Source: an uncultured Lachnospiraceae bacterium (GTDB lineage: Bacteria; Bacillota; Clostridia; Lachnospirales; Lachnospiraceae). Taken from it: DNA of 8,937 nt. The notes beneath the pieces are model-generated. The model was not told the origin of the DNA. It worked only from the letters and a program-made list of their open reading frames with translations, and did not search any database. The translations under genes were made by a program, and so were the position numbers. Position 1 is the stretch's first letter. Each line of letters opens with the position of its first letter. Location of the stretch: positions 1 through 8,937 of the forward strand of contig CAJUDZ010000062.1 in the NCBI GenBank assembly GCA_910584965.1, written 5' to 3'. Of the stretch, positions 1 through 5,714 are shown in pieces.

Positions 1-2
1 AA

Positions 3-26
3 AATCGCCGCTCGGCAGCGGCGATT
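3..26 (-). terminator. Hairpin terminator at the left edge
   Basis: A perfect 10-bp stem (AATCGCCGCT at 3-12 with AGCGGCGATT at 17-26) closes a 4-nt loop. On the minus strand the stem ends in TT and at least two more Ts follow before the window ends. This fits an intrinsic terminator for the leftward gene cluster, but the full T-run cannot be seen. Confidence 0.5.
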
Positions 27-30
27 ACAA

Positions 31-45
31 GAATGCTTCGCATTC
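31..45. repeat. Short hairpin next to the edge terminator
   Basis: GAATGC (31-36) pairs with GCATTC (40-45) around a TTC loop. It sits 4 nt from the larger hairpin at 3-26, giving a two-hairpin block that looks like a dispersed intergenic element. Copy number cannot be judged from this window. Confidence 0.4.
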
Positions 46-90
46 TCCCCTGAATTGGTTTCTGCTACGGCAATTTCCTATTATATGAAA

Positions 91-161
91 AAAATGCCCC
101 GGACTGATGTTTTCAGCCGAAGCATTTCTCAAAAGAAATCACATGAACATGGGGGCATTTT
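91..161 (-). terminator. Possible branched terminator after the ligase gene
   Basis: In the minus direction a 10-bp stem (152-161 with 91-100) ends in GGGGCATTTT followed directly by three more Ts, making a seven-T run from 94 to 88. The loop is 51 nt, long for an intrinsic terminator, but two internal hairpins would shorten it. It lies about 80 nt past the ligase stop codon. Confidence 0.35.
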
Positions 162-198
162 CAGGCAGCCGTTCTTCCGATAAACCTGATCGGTTTTC

Positions 199-235
199 CG
201 GTCAAACCGGGATGCCCCTTTGACTGCGTTTTTTT
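199..235 (+). terminator. Plus-strand hairpin and T-run facing the ligase gene
   Basis: Bases 199-206 pair with 219-226 (eight pairs including one G-U), with an inner GGG/CCC (209-211 with 215-217) around ATG. Two bases later come seven Ts (229-235). In this orientation it looks like a good intrinsic terminator. It ends 7 nt before the ligase stop codon, so it would end transcription coming from the left. Confidence 0.45.
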
Positions 236-241
236 ATGCAA

Positions 242-2215
242 TTATACGGTCTGATCTCCCAGGTATTCTTCCCTGAACATCTCTTCCGACAGAATCCGCA
301 CGCCGAGTTCCTTCGCTTTTTTATTTTTGGAAGAATTGGACGTCACATCGTTGTTAATCAGGCCCGTGGTTTTGGCGCTCACGCTGCCCGTCACTTTTCC
401 GCCTCTTTGCTCGATCAGTTCCTTGAGTTCGTTCCGGTTTGCATAGTGGTTCAGGCTTCCGGTAATGACGAAGCTCAGGCCTGCCAGTGTCTGGGTTTCT
501 TCGTCCAGTTCTTCCACCGCAATTTTGATTTCCTGTAAAAGATGATCGAGCTGCCGCCTGTTTTTTTCATCGGCAAAATATTCGCAAAAAGCCCCGGCAA
601 GCACTTCCCCGACGCCGTCGATCTCGCTCAGTTCTTCTGTTCCGGCTTTTTTCATCGCTTCCAGATCATAGCGGTAATCACGGCAGATCATTTTGGCATT
701 GGCAAGACCGATACCTGCGATGCCGAGTCCATATATCACGCGGGGAAGCGTCGTTTCACGCGCCTGGTCAATGCTGGTCAGAAGGTTCCGGCATGATTTT
801 TCCCCGAATCCTTCCATCTGCGTGATCTCTTCCGCGTAACGGTCCAGCCTGAAAATATCCGCATATTCATGGAGAAAACCCTTACCGATAAATTTCTCCA
901 ACGTCGCTTCCGAAAGCCCGTCGATATTCATGGCATCCCGGCTGACAAAAAGCGCAAACGACTTGAGTTTCTTCGCGTCGCACAGGGGATTGGCGCAGTA
1001 TAGCGACTGCACTTCATTTACCTGACGGATTTCCGTCTCCTGCCCGCATACCGGACATGTTTCAGGAATCTTTACGGAATCGCTTCCGGTCAGGTTTTCG
1101 GCAATCTGGGGAATGATCATGTTCGCCTTATAAACCGTGATGCGGTCGCCGATTCCCAGTTTGAGGCCGCGCAGAATGCTGATGTTATGGACGGAAGCGC
1201 GGCTGACCGTCGTTCCTTCCAGCTCCACAGGCTCAAAAACGGCGATCGGATTGATGAGGCCGGTGCGGCTCGGACTCCACTCGATTTCCTTTAATATCGT
1301 CTCCCTGACTTCATCCGCCCATTTGAACGCGATGGAATCCCTCGGAAACTTGGCCGTCGTTCCGAGAGACGCGCCGTAAGCGATATCTTCATAAGTGAGC
1401 ACCAGACCGTCGGACGGCATATCATAATGCTCCACTTTTTTTTCAAAATAGTCGATTTCCTCCAGAATATTGTCCGGATTCACTTTTCTGTACTCCACAA
1501 CGTCAAAACCTTGTTCTGCAAGGAACAGGAACTGCTTTTCTCTGGAATTATCAAAATCCGCGCCTTCCGCCTTTACCAGGCTGAAAGCGTAAAACATCAC
1601 GCTCCGGTCAGCCGTCACCCTGTTATTTAACTGGCGGACCGAACCGCTGCACAGGTTCCGCGGATTCTTATATCTGTTTTCCGCCTCTTCGATCTGTTCG
1701 TTAATCCGCTCAAAATCGGAGTAGGTAATCACGGCTTCCCCCCGCAGCACCAGTTCTCCCTGAAAAGGGATGGAAAGGGGAATGTTCTTAAAAACTTTTG
1801 CGTTGTTGGTAATAACTTCTCCGACCTCTCCGTTTCCTCTCGTCACCGCCTTTGCAAGTTTTCCTGCAAAAAAAGTCAGCACGATGGTCAGCCCGTCCAG
1901 CTTCCACGACAAAAGCGCGTCTTTTCCGTTCAGCCAGTCCCGCAGTTCCTCTCTGCTCTTCGTTTTTCCGAGCGACAGCATGGTTTTCTCATGGCGCTCT
2001 TTCGGAAGGTCCTCCACCGCCTCATAACCGACCTGTACCGTCGGACTGTTGGATAATGTAACACCCGTTTCCCTTTCCAGCGCGGCCAGTTCGTCATAAA
2101 GGCGGTCGTATTCGTAATTGCTCATGATTTCCGAGTCCTTCGCATAATAGGCTTCGGATGCCCGGTTTAAGAGCGCGGCCAGTTCTTTCATACGATTCAT
2201 TTTTTTATTCTGCAT
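242..2215 (-). CDS. ligA: NAD-dependent DNA ligase, divergent LigA type
   Basis: Seals nicks in duplex DNA through a ligase-AMP intermediate using NAD+. The 657-aa product is close to the usual LigA length of about 670 and shows the full domain order. There is an N-terminal NMN-binding Ia region (EYDRLYDEL at 35-43), an adenylation domain with the nucleotidyl lysine in KLDG (K105), and NPRN (184-187). An OB-fold segment (SRTG...VSRASVHN, about 316-344) follows, then a four-cysteine zinc finger (C387, C390, C407, C412), helix-hairpin-helix repeats, and a C-terminal BRCT domain from about 576. I chose the start at 2215 because LigA homology begins there and a GGAGG lies 12 nt upstream; an in-frame extension to 2356 only rereads the preceding gene. 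Odd points: RGDG is RGNG, the Glu before KxDG is Ser, and the IDGVVIK lysine is Thr (T274). The gene starts 26 nt after the pseudouridine synthase stop, so it is probably co-transcribed. The family call is firm; whether it is the main replicative ligase or a paralogue is not visible here. Confidence 0.93.
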   Translation of the reverse strand: MQNKKMNRMKELAALLNRASEAYYAKDSEIMSNYEYDRLYDELAALERETGVTLSNSPTVQVGYEAVEDLPKERHEKTMLSLGKTKSREELRDWLNGKDALLSWKLDGLTIVLTFFAGKLAKAVTRGNGEVGEVITNNAKVFKNIPLSIPFQGELVLRGEAVITYSDFERINEQIEEAENRYKNPRNLCSGSVRQLNNRVTADRSVMFYAFSLVKAEGADFDNSREKQFLFLAEQGFDVVEYRKVNPDNILEEIDYFEKKVEHYDMPSDGLVLTYEDIAYGASLGTTAKFPRDSIAFKWADEVRETILKEIEWSPSRTGLINPIAVFEPVELEGTTVSRASVHNISILRGLKLGIGDRITVYKANMIIPQIAENLTGSDSVKIPETCPVCGQETEIRQVNEVQSLYCANPLCDAKKLKSFALFVSRDAMNIDGLSEATLEKFIGKGFLHEYADIFRLDRYAEEITQMEGFGEKSCRNLLTSIDQARETTLPRVIYGLGIAGIGLANAKMICRDYRYDLEAMKKAGTEELSEIDGVGEVLAGAFCEYFADEKNRRQLDHLLQEIKIAVEELDEETQTLAGLSFVITGSLNHYANRNELKELIEQRGGKVTGSVSAKTTGLINNDVTSNSSKNKKAKELGVRILSEEMFREEYLGDQTV

Positions 2216-2227
2216 GGATAACAATTT

Positions 2228-2232
2228 CCTCC
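2228..2232 (-). promoter_or_regulatory. Ribosome binding site fixing the ligase start
   Basis: The minus strand reads GGAGG here, 12 nt before the ATG at 2215, in the short gap after the upstream stop codon at 2242. Spacing is slightly long, but no other in-frame ATG upstream has LigA homology. The next ATG codons, at 2200 and 2191, would place the site farther away still. Confidence 0.6.
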
Positions 2233-2241
2233 GCTTCCAAA

Positions 2242-3051
2242 TCAGTCTGACAATTTTGCTGCTTTTCCGCCCTGCGGCACGTTTTCTTTTCTGCTCTGCA
2301 GGGTGTTTTCTTTCCCGCCGCAGGCTGCTCCGCTTTCCACAGATTCCGGAAAACAAAGTGCATACAGCTTCGTGCGTTCCTCTTCCGTCAATTCCCGGTA
2401 CCCGCCCGGCTTCAAGTCCGCCAGCTCTATATTCATAACACGTGTTCTTTTCAGTTCTCTGACTTCGTATCCGGTTTCACCGCACATCCTGCGTATCTGT
2501 CTGTTGACCCCTTGAGTCAATATCATCCGCATGGTATGGCTTCCTATCCTTGTGATTTCACAGGGACGTGTCCTCAGTTCCAGTTCCTTCAGGTAAACGC
2601 CTTCGCGCATCCGCATAAGCGCCGATTCTTCCAGTGGTTTATCCACTTTCACAATGTATTCTTTTTCATGCCGGTTGGCCCCCCGCATCATCGCGTCGAT
2701 CAAGTCGCCGTCATTGGTCATGATGAGCAGCCCTTCCGAATCCTTGTCCAGCCGCCCCGCATAAGTCAGCCTGACCGGGTATTTCAGTGCGTCCAAAAGA
2801 GTTATATCCGCATGTTCGTCCCGCGCCGTACAGGTCACGCCGACCGGTTTATAATAGGCAAGAACCGCTTTCTTTTCACGGCTTAGAATGCGCTCTCCAT
2901 TCACCCTGATATCGTCCGCTTCCGTCACTTTCATGCCCGGCCGGGCCGTCTGTCCGTTGACGGTAACGGCTTCCTGTCCGATCAGTTTATCCGCGTCCCT
3001 TCTGGAGCAGATGCCGCACTGTGCCAGATATTTATTCAGCCTCGTTTCCAT
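2242..3051 (-). CDS. rluF: RluF-like 23S rRNA pseudouridine synthase
   Basis: Converts uridine to pseudouridine in rRNA, acting in the cytoplasm on 23S rRNA if it matches RluF. The 269-aa product has an N-terminal S4 RNA-binding domain (about 1-57). A RsuA/RluB/E/F catalytic domain follows, with the signature GRLDKDSEGLL (catalytic Asp D102), the HEKEY stretch (128-132) and QGVNRQIRRMC (180-190). The RANRHEKEYIV and RTRVMNI segments resemble RluF more than RluB, so the exact target uridine is inference. The start at 3051 is chosen because the S4 domain begins there and GGGGAG lies 6 nt upstream; an extension to 3129 would reread the SGNH gene. The site overlaps the stop codon of the upstream gene (TAGGGGAG), which suggests translational coupling. 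The last 34 residues form a Gly/Lys/Ser-rich tail with imperfect repeats and no domain. Confidence 0.9.
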   Translation of the reverse strand: METRLNKYLAQCGICSRRDADKLIGQEAVTVNGQTARPGMKVTEADDIRVNGERILSREKKAVLAYYKPVGVTCTARDEHADITLLDALKYPVRLTYAGRLDKDSEGLLIMTNDGDLIDAMMRGANRHEKEYIVKVDKPLEESALMRMREGVYLKELELRTRPCEITRIGSHTMRMILTQGVNRQIRRMCGETGYEVRELKRTRVMNIELADLKPGGYRELTEEERTKLYALCFPESVESGAACGGKENTLQSRKENVPQGGKAAKLSD

Positions 3052-3057
3052 GTTGAT

Positions 3058-3063
3058 CTCCCC
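3058..3063 (-). promoter_or_regulatory. Ribosome binding site overlapping the upstream stop codon
   Basis: The minus strand reads GGGGAG, 6 nt before the pseudouridine synthase ATG at 3051. Its first G is the last base of the TAG stop (3063-3065) of the SGNH gene. This overlap is typical of translationally coupled genes and decides the start. Confidence 0.7.
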
Positions 3064-4154
3064 TATTCTTCCGCGGTTTGCTCCGCCGGCTCCCTGACGA
3101 CGCCGTGTTCCATCAGGAAATTTTTCCATATCTCATAATTATCGGCATACAAATGCACGCCGTCGAAAGTCCGCTCGCTCATCAGCAGACCGTTTTCGTC
3201 GGTAAAACAGGGGTTGCTGTCCAGATAGAACACGTCAATTCCATCCGCCAGGCTTGCAGCAGCAACATTTTTGGCATTGATATTAATATTATTAAACTCC
3301 GTATCCAGATTATTCTTTTCCTGGCTGACATGCAGATTGGCCATCAGAAAAATAACCGCCTCTGGCTGCCATTCCCTGATCTGCGCAAGAACCGCCTCAT
3401 AATGTTCCCTGAAATATTCGGTATCGCCGTAGCCGAGTTCATTCATACCGAGCATAATATAAATTTTTCCGTATTTTTTTTGCTGCAGCACTTCGTTCAT
3501 GTTTACTTTTTCCCCGGTCTTCTGCCAGGTAACGCCTTTTTCGCCAAGCAGCTTGTAGATGGTCATGCCGTTCTCACAATAGAAATCCGCATCCAGTCCG
3601 GCATAGTCGGAGATCCCCATGGTTCTCGAATCGCCCAGAAAAGCGGCGTCCTTAAAGTAGTCTTCTCCCACCTTCGTATAGGGATATTCGGTTGTCAATG
3701 CGGTCTTTCCCACGTCTTCATAGTAGATGGAATCCGTCGCCACCGGAGGATACTCGACAAAAACAGTCTGCCCGACTACGGGTTTCTCTGTTTCCATTTC
3801 TTCCTCCACAGCCTGCGCTTCCTCTTCTTTTGCCAGTTCTTCTTCCACCCGTATGCCGATCTGTGCGCCGATGGCGTCCGGTAACAGCACAAGCCTCTTA
3901 TTCGATGCGCCCGCCGCCTGTTCGGGCAACTTTACCATAACGGACTCTGCACCCATAAAATTACTGACGTTATTTTTCTTCTCCACTTCCCAAACAACCG
4001 CAAAAAGGGGATTAGATATCAAATCCCCCCATTTCATTTTTCCATAATCACGGTATACAATCAGCGCAATTCCGCAGATCGTCATAAACAGCCATATTGA
4101 AAGCAGCACCGCCAGATACGGGCAGCTGCGCATTATCTTTTTTATACGTTTCAT
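3063..4154 (-). CDS. Membrane-anchored SGNH/GDSL-like hydrolase or acyltransferase partner of MBOAT
   Basis: The 363-aa product has a basic N-terminus and one membrane segment (about 12-34). A juxtamembrane region and a Glu-rich linker (about 103-124) come next, followed by an extracytoplasmic SGNH domain from about 165. Block I is FLGDSR with nucleophile S176. Block III is GMNE (236-239), with Glu where GxND is usual. Block V is DGVH with D331 and H334. SGNH proteins beside an MBOAT gene generally transfer or remove acetyl groups on exported glycans, as AlgX/AlgJ or PatB do; the substrate cannot be read from sequence. It lies 57 nt after the MBOAT gene on the same transcript. The ATG at 4154 was chosen; a TTG at 4157, one codon upstream, is equally possible and sits closer to the GGGAG site. 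No homology names a specific gene, so the symbol is left empty. Confidence 0.82.
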   Translation of the reverse strand: MKRIKKIMRSCPYLAVLLSIWLFMTICGIALIVYRDYGKMKWGDLISNPLFAVVWEVEKKNNVSNFMGAESVMVKLPEQAAGASNKRLVLLPDAIGAQIGIRVEEELAKEEEAQAVEEEMETEKPVVGQTVFVEYPPVATDSIYYEDVGKTALTTEYPYTKVGEDYFKDAAFLGDSRTMGISDYAGLDADFYCENGMTIYKLLGEKGVTWQKTGEKVNMNEVLQQKKYGKIYIMLGMNELGYGDTEYFREHYEAVLAQIREWQPEAVIFLMANLHVSQEKNNLDTEFNNININAKNVAAASLADGIDVFYLDSNPCFTDENGLLMSERTFDGVHLYADNYEIWKNFLMEHGVVREPAEQTAEE

Positions 4155-4157
4155 CAA

Positions 4158-4178
4158 AAACTTTCACTCCCAAAGTTT
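4158..4178 (-). promoter_or_regulatory. Hairpin presenting the ribosome binding site of the SGNH gene
   Basis: A perfect 7-bp inverted repeat (AAACTTT at 4158-4164 with AAAGTTT at 4172-4178) encloses a 7-nt loop. On the minus strand the loop reads GGGAGTG, which contains the only Shine-Dalgarno-like sequence before the start. The ATG at 4154 begins 3 nt after the stem. The pairing is seen directly; any effect on translation is inference. Confidence 0.45.
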
Positions 4179-4211
4179 GAAAAAAACACTCGAAATCCGA
4201 ATTAACAATCA

Positions 4212-5600
4212 TTAAAATCTGAAATACAGAAAAGGATTGTCGCTTCCCGTCATGATTTCATAGACGGAGAAACAGAAAATCGCGGTTACGACCGCTATTA
4301 CATACCACTTCTGTTTGTATTTGCGGTACAGTTCCATCGGATAAGAAGTCGAAAACACGATGCAAAAAATAAATAACACCCCATATTCCTTAACATACCG
4401 CATAACCTGTTCGCTTCCGACGATGACATTGGAGGCATGAATGCCGACCATATTCTGCAGATACCGGAATAACTGCTGTATATCGGTAATTGCAAAAATC
4501 ATCCATGTCACGGGAATCAGCACGATAACATAAAGATGGCCGATCACCTTTTTACTTTCCAGCCATTTCCCGAATCCCTTCTTTTCCGCCGCAATCAGGA
4601 GAAAAAAAGCCAGCCCCCACAGTACGAAGTTAAAACTTGCGCCATGCCACAGACCCGTCAGACTCCATACGATAAACAGATTCAGCGCCGTTCTGAAAAA
4701 TCCTTTCCGGTTGCCGCCGAGCGGAATATATATGTATTCCCGGAACCATCTTCCGAGCGTAATATGCCATCTTCTCCAAAATTCCGAAATGGATTTGGAT
4801 TTATACGGATCGTTGAAGTTTCTCGGAATCCGGAAGCCGAGCATCTTTCCAAGTCCCTTCGCCATCAGGGAATATCCCCAGAAATCAAAATAAATCTGGA
4901 AGGAATAGGCAAACGCGCCCATCCATGCCGCCGCCGGAGACAGATTGCCCGGCCCCGCCGACATCAGGGTATTCCACAGCGTTCCGATCTGGTTCGCCAG
5001 CAATACTTTAAAACCGAGTCCGATGCTGAAAAGCTTCAGTCCGCTTTCCACCGCCTTTGCCCTGATTTTCCGCTCTTTCATCCGTTCCGCGACTTCCTCG
5101 TACTTGACGATCGGTCCGGCCACCAGCTGCGGAAACATTGTCACATATGCCGCAAAAGATACAAAATCAGCCTTCTCCTTCCATTTGCCGCGGTAACAGT
5201 CGAACAGATAAGAAACGATCTGGAATGTGTAAAAACTGATTCCCAGCGGCAGAGAAAGCGCCAGAACCGGCATTTTCTCCTCCGTGAGGAAATAATTGGC
5301 TATTTCGGCGGCAAAATCCCAATATTTGAAGACAAAAAGCATGCCGAAATTATAAATAAGCGATAAAATCAGGACGTTTTTTGCGGTATTTTTCTTTTTT
5401 TCCAGAATCAGTTTCCCTGCGCCGTAATTCACAAAAATAGACAAAATAAGCAGCAGAACATAATAAGGTTCTCCCGCCGCATAGAAAAGCAAGCTTCCCG
5501 AAAGCAACACAATATTGCGGTATTTTTCGGGAACTAACAGATATATTAACATAAAAACCGGTAAAAACCGGAATAAAAACTCTACACTGGAAAATAACAT
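4212..5600 (-). CDS. MBOAT family membrane O-acyltransferase (AlgI/DltB-like)
   Basis: An integral membrane enzyme that passes an acyl group, usually acetyl, from the cytoplasm to a surface or secreted polymer. The 462-aa length is typical for AlgI/DltB-type proteins. Many hydrophobic helices run through the chain. The family core includes MFPQLVAGPIVKYEE (155-169), the EFWRRWHITLGRWFREYIYIPLGGNR stretch (about 273-298) with H279, and the putative catalytic His in SLTGLWHGASFNF (H319). The C-terminus ends SDNPFLYFRF, a common ending in this family. The start at 5600 has GGGGAG 9 nt upstream and its own promoter 36-64 nt upstream. The SGNH gene follows, so the two likely act together. DltB is less likely because no dltA, dltC or dltD gene is adjacent; cell-wall polysaccharide or exopolysaccharide acetylation is the more likely role (inference). 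Confidence 0.92.
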   Translation of the reverse strand: MLFSSVEFLFRFLPVFMLIYLLVPEKYRNIVLLSGSLLFYAAGEPYYVLLLILSIFVNYGAGKLILEKKKNTAKNVLILSLIYNFGMLFVFKYWDFAAEIANYFLTEEKMPVLALSLPLGISFYTFQIVSYLFDCYRGKWKEKADFVSFAAYVTMFPQLVAGPIVKYEEVAERMKERKIRAKAVESGLKLFSIGLGFKVLLANQIGTLWNTLMSAGPGNLSPAAAWMGAFAYSFQIYFDFWGYSLMAKGLGKMLGFRIPRNFNDPYKSKSISEFWRRWHITLGRWFREYIYIPLGGNRKGFFRTALNLFIVWSLTGLWHGASFNFVLWGLAFFLLIAAEKKGFGKWLESKKVIGHLYVIVLIPVTWMIFAITDIQQLFRYLQNMVGIHASNVIVGSEQVMRYVKEYGVLFIFCIVFSTSYPMELYRKYKQKWYVIAVVTAIFCFSVYEIMTGSDNPFLYFRF

Positions 5601-5635
5601 ATCTATTGACTCCCCAACTAATGGCTCCAGATATA

Positions 5636-5664
5636 AGTATATTCCAGGCAGAGTTAATTTACAA
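5636..5664 (-). promoter_or_regulatory. Sigma-A-type promoter of the MBOAT-SGNH-RluF-LigA unit
   Basis: On the minus strand a -35 box TTGTAA (5659-5664) and a -10 box TATACT (5636-5641) are separated by exactly 17 bp. Transcription would start near 5629, giving a leader of roughly 30 nt that carries the GGGGAG site. No operator-like inverted repeat is obvious around it. This is the best promoter match in the window. Confidence 0.65.
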
Positions 5665-5686
5665 GTGGTACGTTTGGGTTATTTTT

Positions 5687-5714
5687 TTATTTTGCCGCCC
5701 TTATTTTGCCGCCT
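5687..5714. repeat. 14-nt tandem duplication across a stop codon
   Basis: Two adjacent 14-nt units, 5687-5700 and 5701-5714, are identical in their first 13 bases (TTATTTTGCCGCC) and differ only in the last. The right unit encodes the last codons and the TAA stop of the GH13 gene, and the left unit lies just beyond it. The duplication leaves the protein end unchanged. Confidence 0.85.

Larger units (their letters stand above)
91..235 (+). ncRNA. Candidate structured small RNA on the plus strand
   Basis: About 145 nt between a weak plus-strand promoter (TTGGTT 55-60, 18 bp, TATTAT 79-84) and a plus-strand hairpin with seven Ts (229-235). A 10-bp stem (91-100 with 152-161) encloses two hairpins: 101-118 (GG-CTGA with TCAG-CC, one bulged A) and 124-139 (ATTTCT/AGAAAT, 4-nt loop). 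Next comes hairpin 177-193 (CCGAT/ATCGG), whose loop holds CCTG (185-188) that can pair with CAGG at 162-165 as a pseudoknot. The 3' hairpin follows. All these helices are mutually compatible. I recognise no known RNA family. The same stretch read on the minus strand could simply be the 3' untranslated region and terminator of the ligase transcript. Confidence 0.3.

Noticed and set aside
1..43. Small minus-strand reading frame starting at 43 and running off the left edge
   Set aside because: It is only 14 codons, the GGGGAG site is 1-2 nt from the ATG, and the bases are fully explained by two perfect hairpins.
101..152. Hammerhead-ribozyme-like core on the plus strand (CTGATG, then CCGAAGC, inside a closed three-way junction)
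   Set aside because: The conserved A after CTGATG is T, two extra bases separate GAA from the next stem, and no stem I pairs directly after a suitable cleavage site. The resemblance is probably chance.
161..210. Minus-strand segment faintly resembling the SRP RNA tip (CAGG, then CGGAAG, then GGCTGCC)
   Set aside because: The order and spacing of the internal loops do not match, and there is no long closing helix of the SRP type.
2216..2356. In-frame 47-codon N-terminal extension of the ligase
   Set aside because: The extension rereads the end of the pseudouridine synthase gene, is Lys/Arg-rich with no LigA match, and the 2215 start has its own ribosome site.
3078..3884. Long plus-strand open frame opposite the SGNH gene (268 codons)
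   Set aside because: The opposite strand encodes a clear SGNH protein with intact motifs; the antisense translation shows no family features and has no ribosome site of note.
4536..5366. Long plus-strand open frame opposite the MBOAT gene (276 codons)
   Set aside because: It is a basic, low-information translation antisense to a well-supported membrane enzyme.
4212..5600. Assignment of the MBOAT gene as dltB of a D-alanylation operon
   Set aside because: No dltA, dltC or dltD is adjacent, and the partner gene is an SGNH protein with a linker unlike DltD.
5665..5700. Possible terminator between the GH13 and MBOAT genes because of T- and A-rich runs
   Set aside because: No stem of useful length precedes the runs on either strand, so read-through into the MBOAT gene cannot be excluded.
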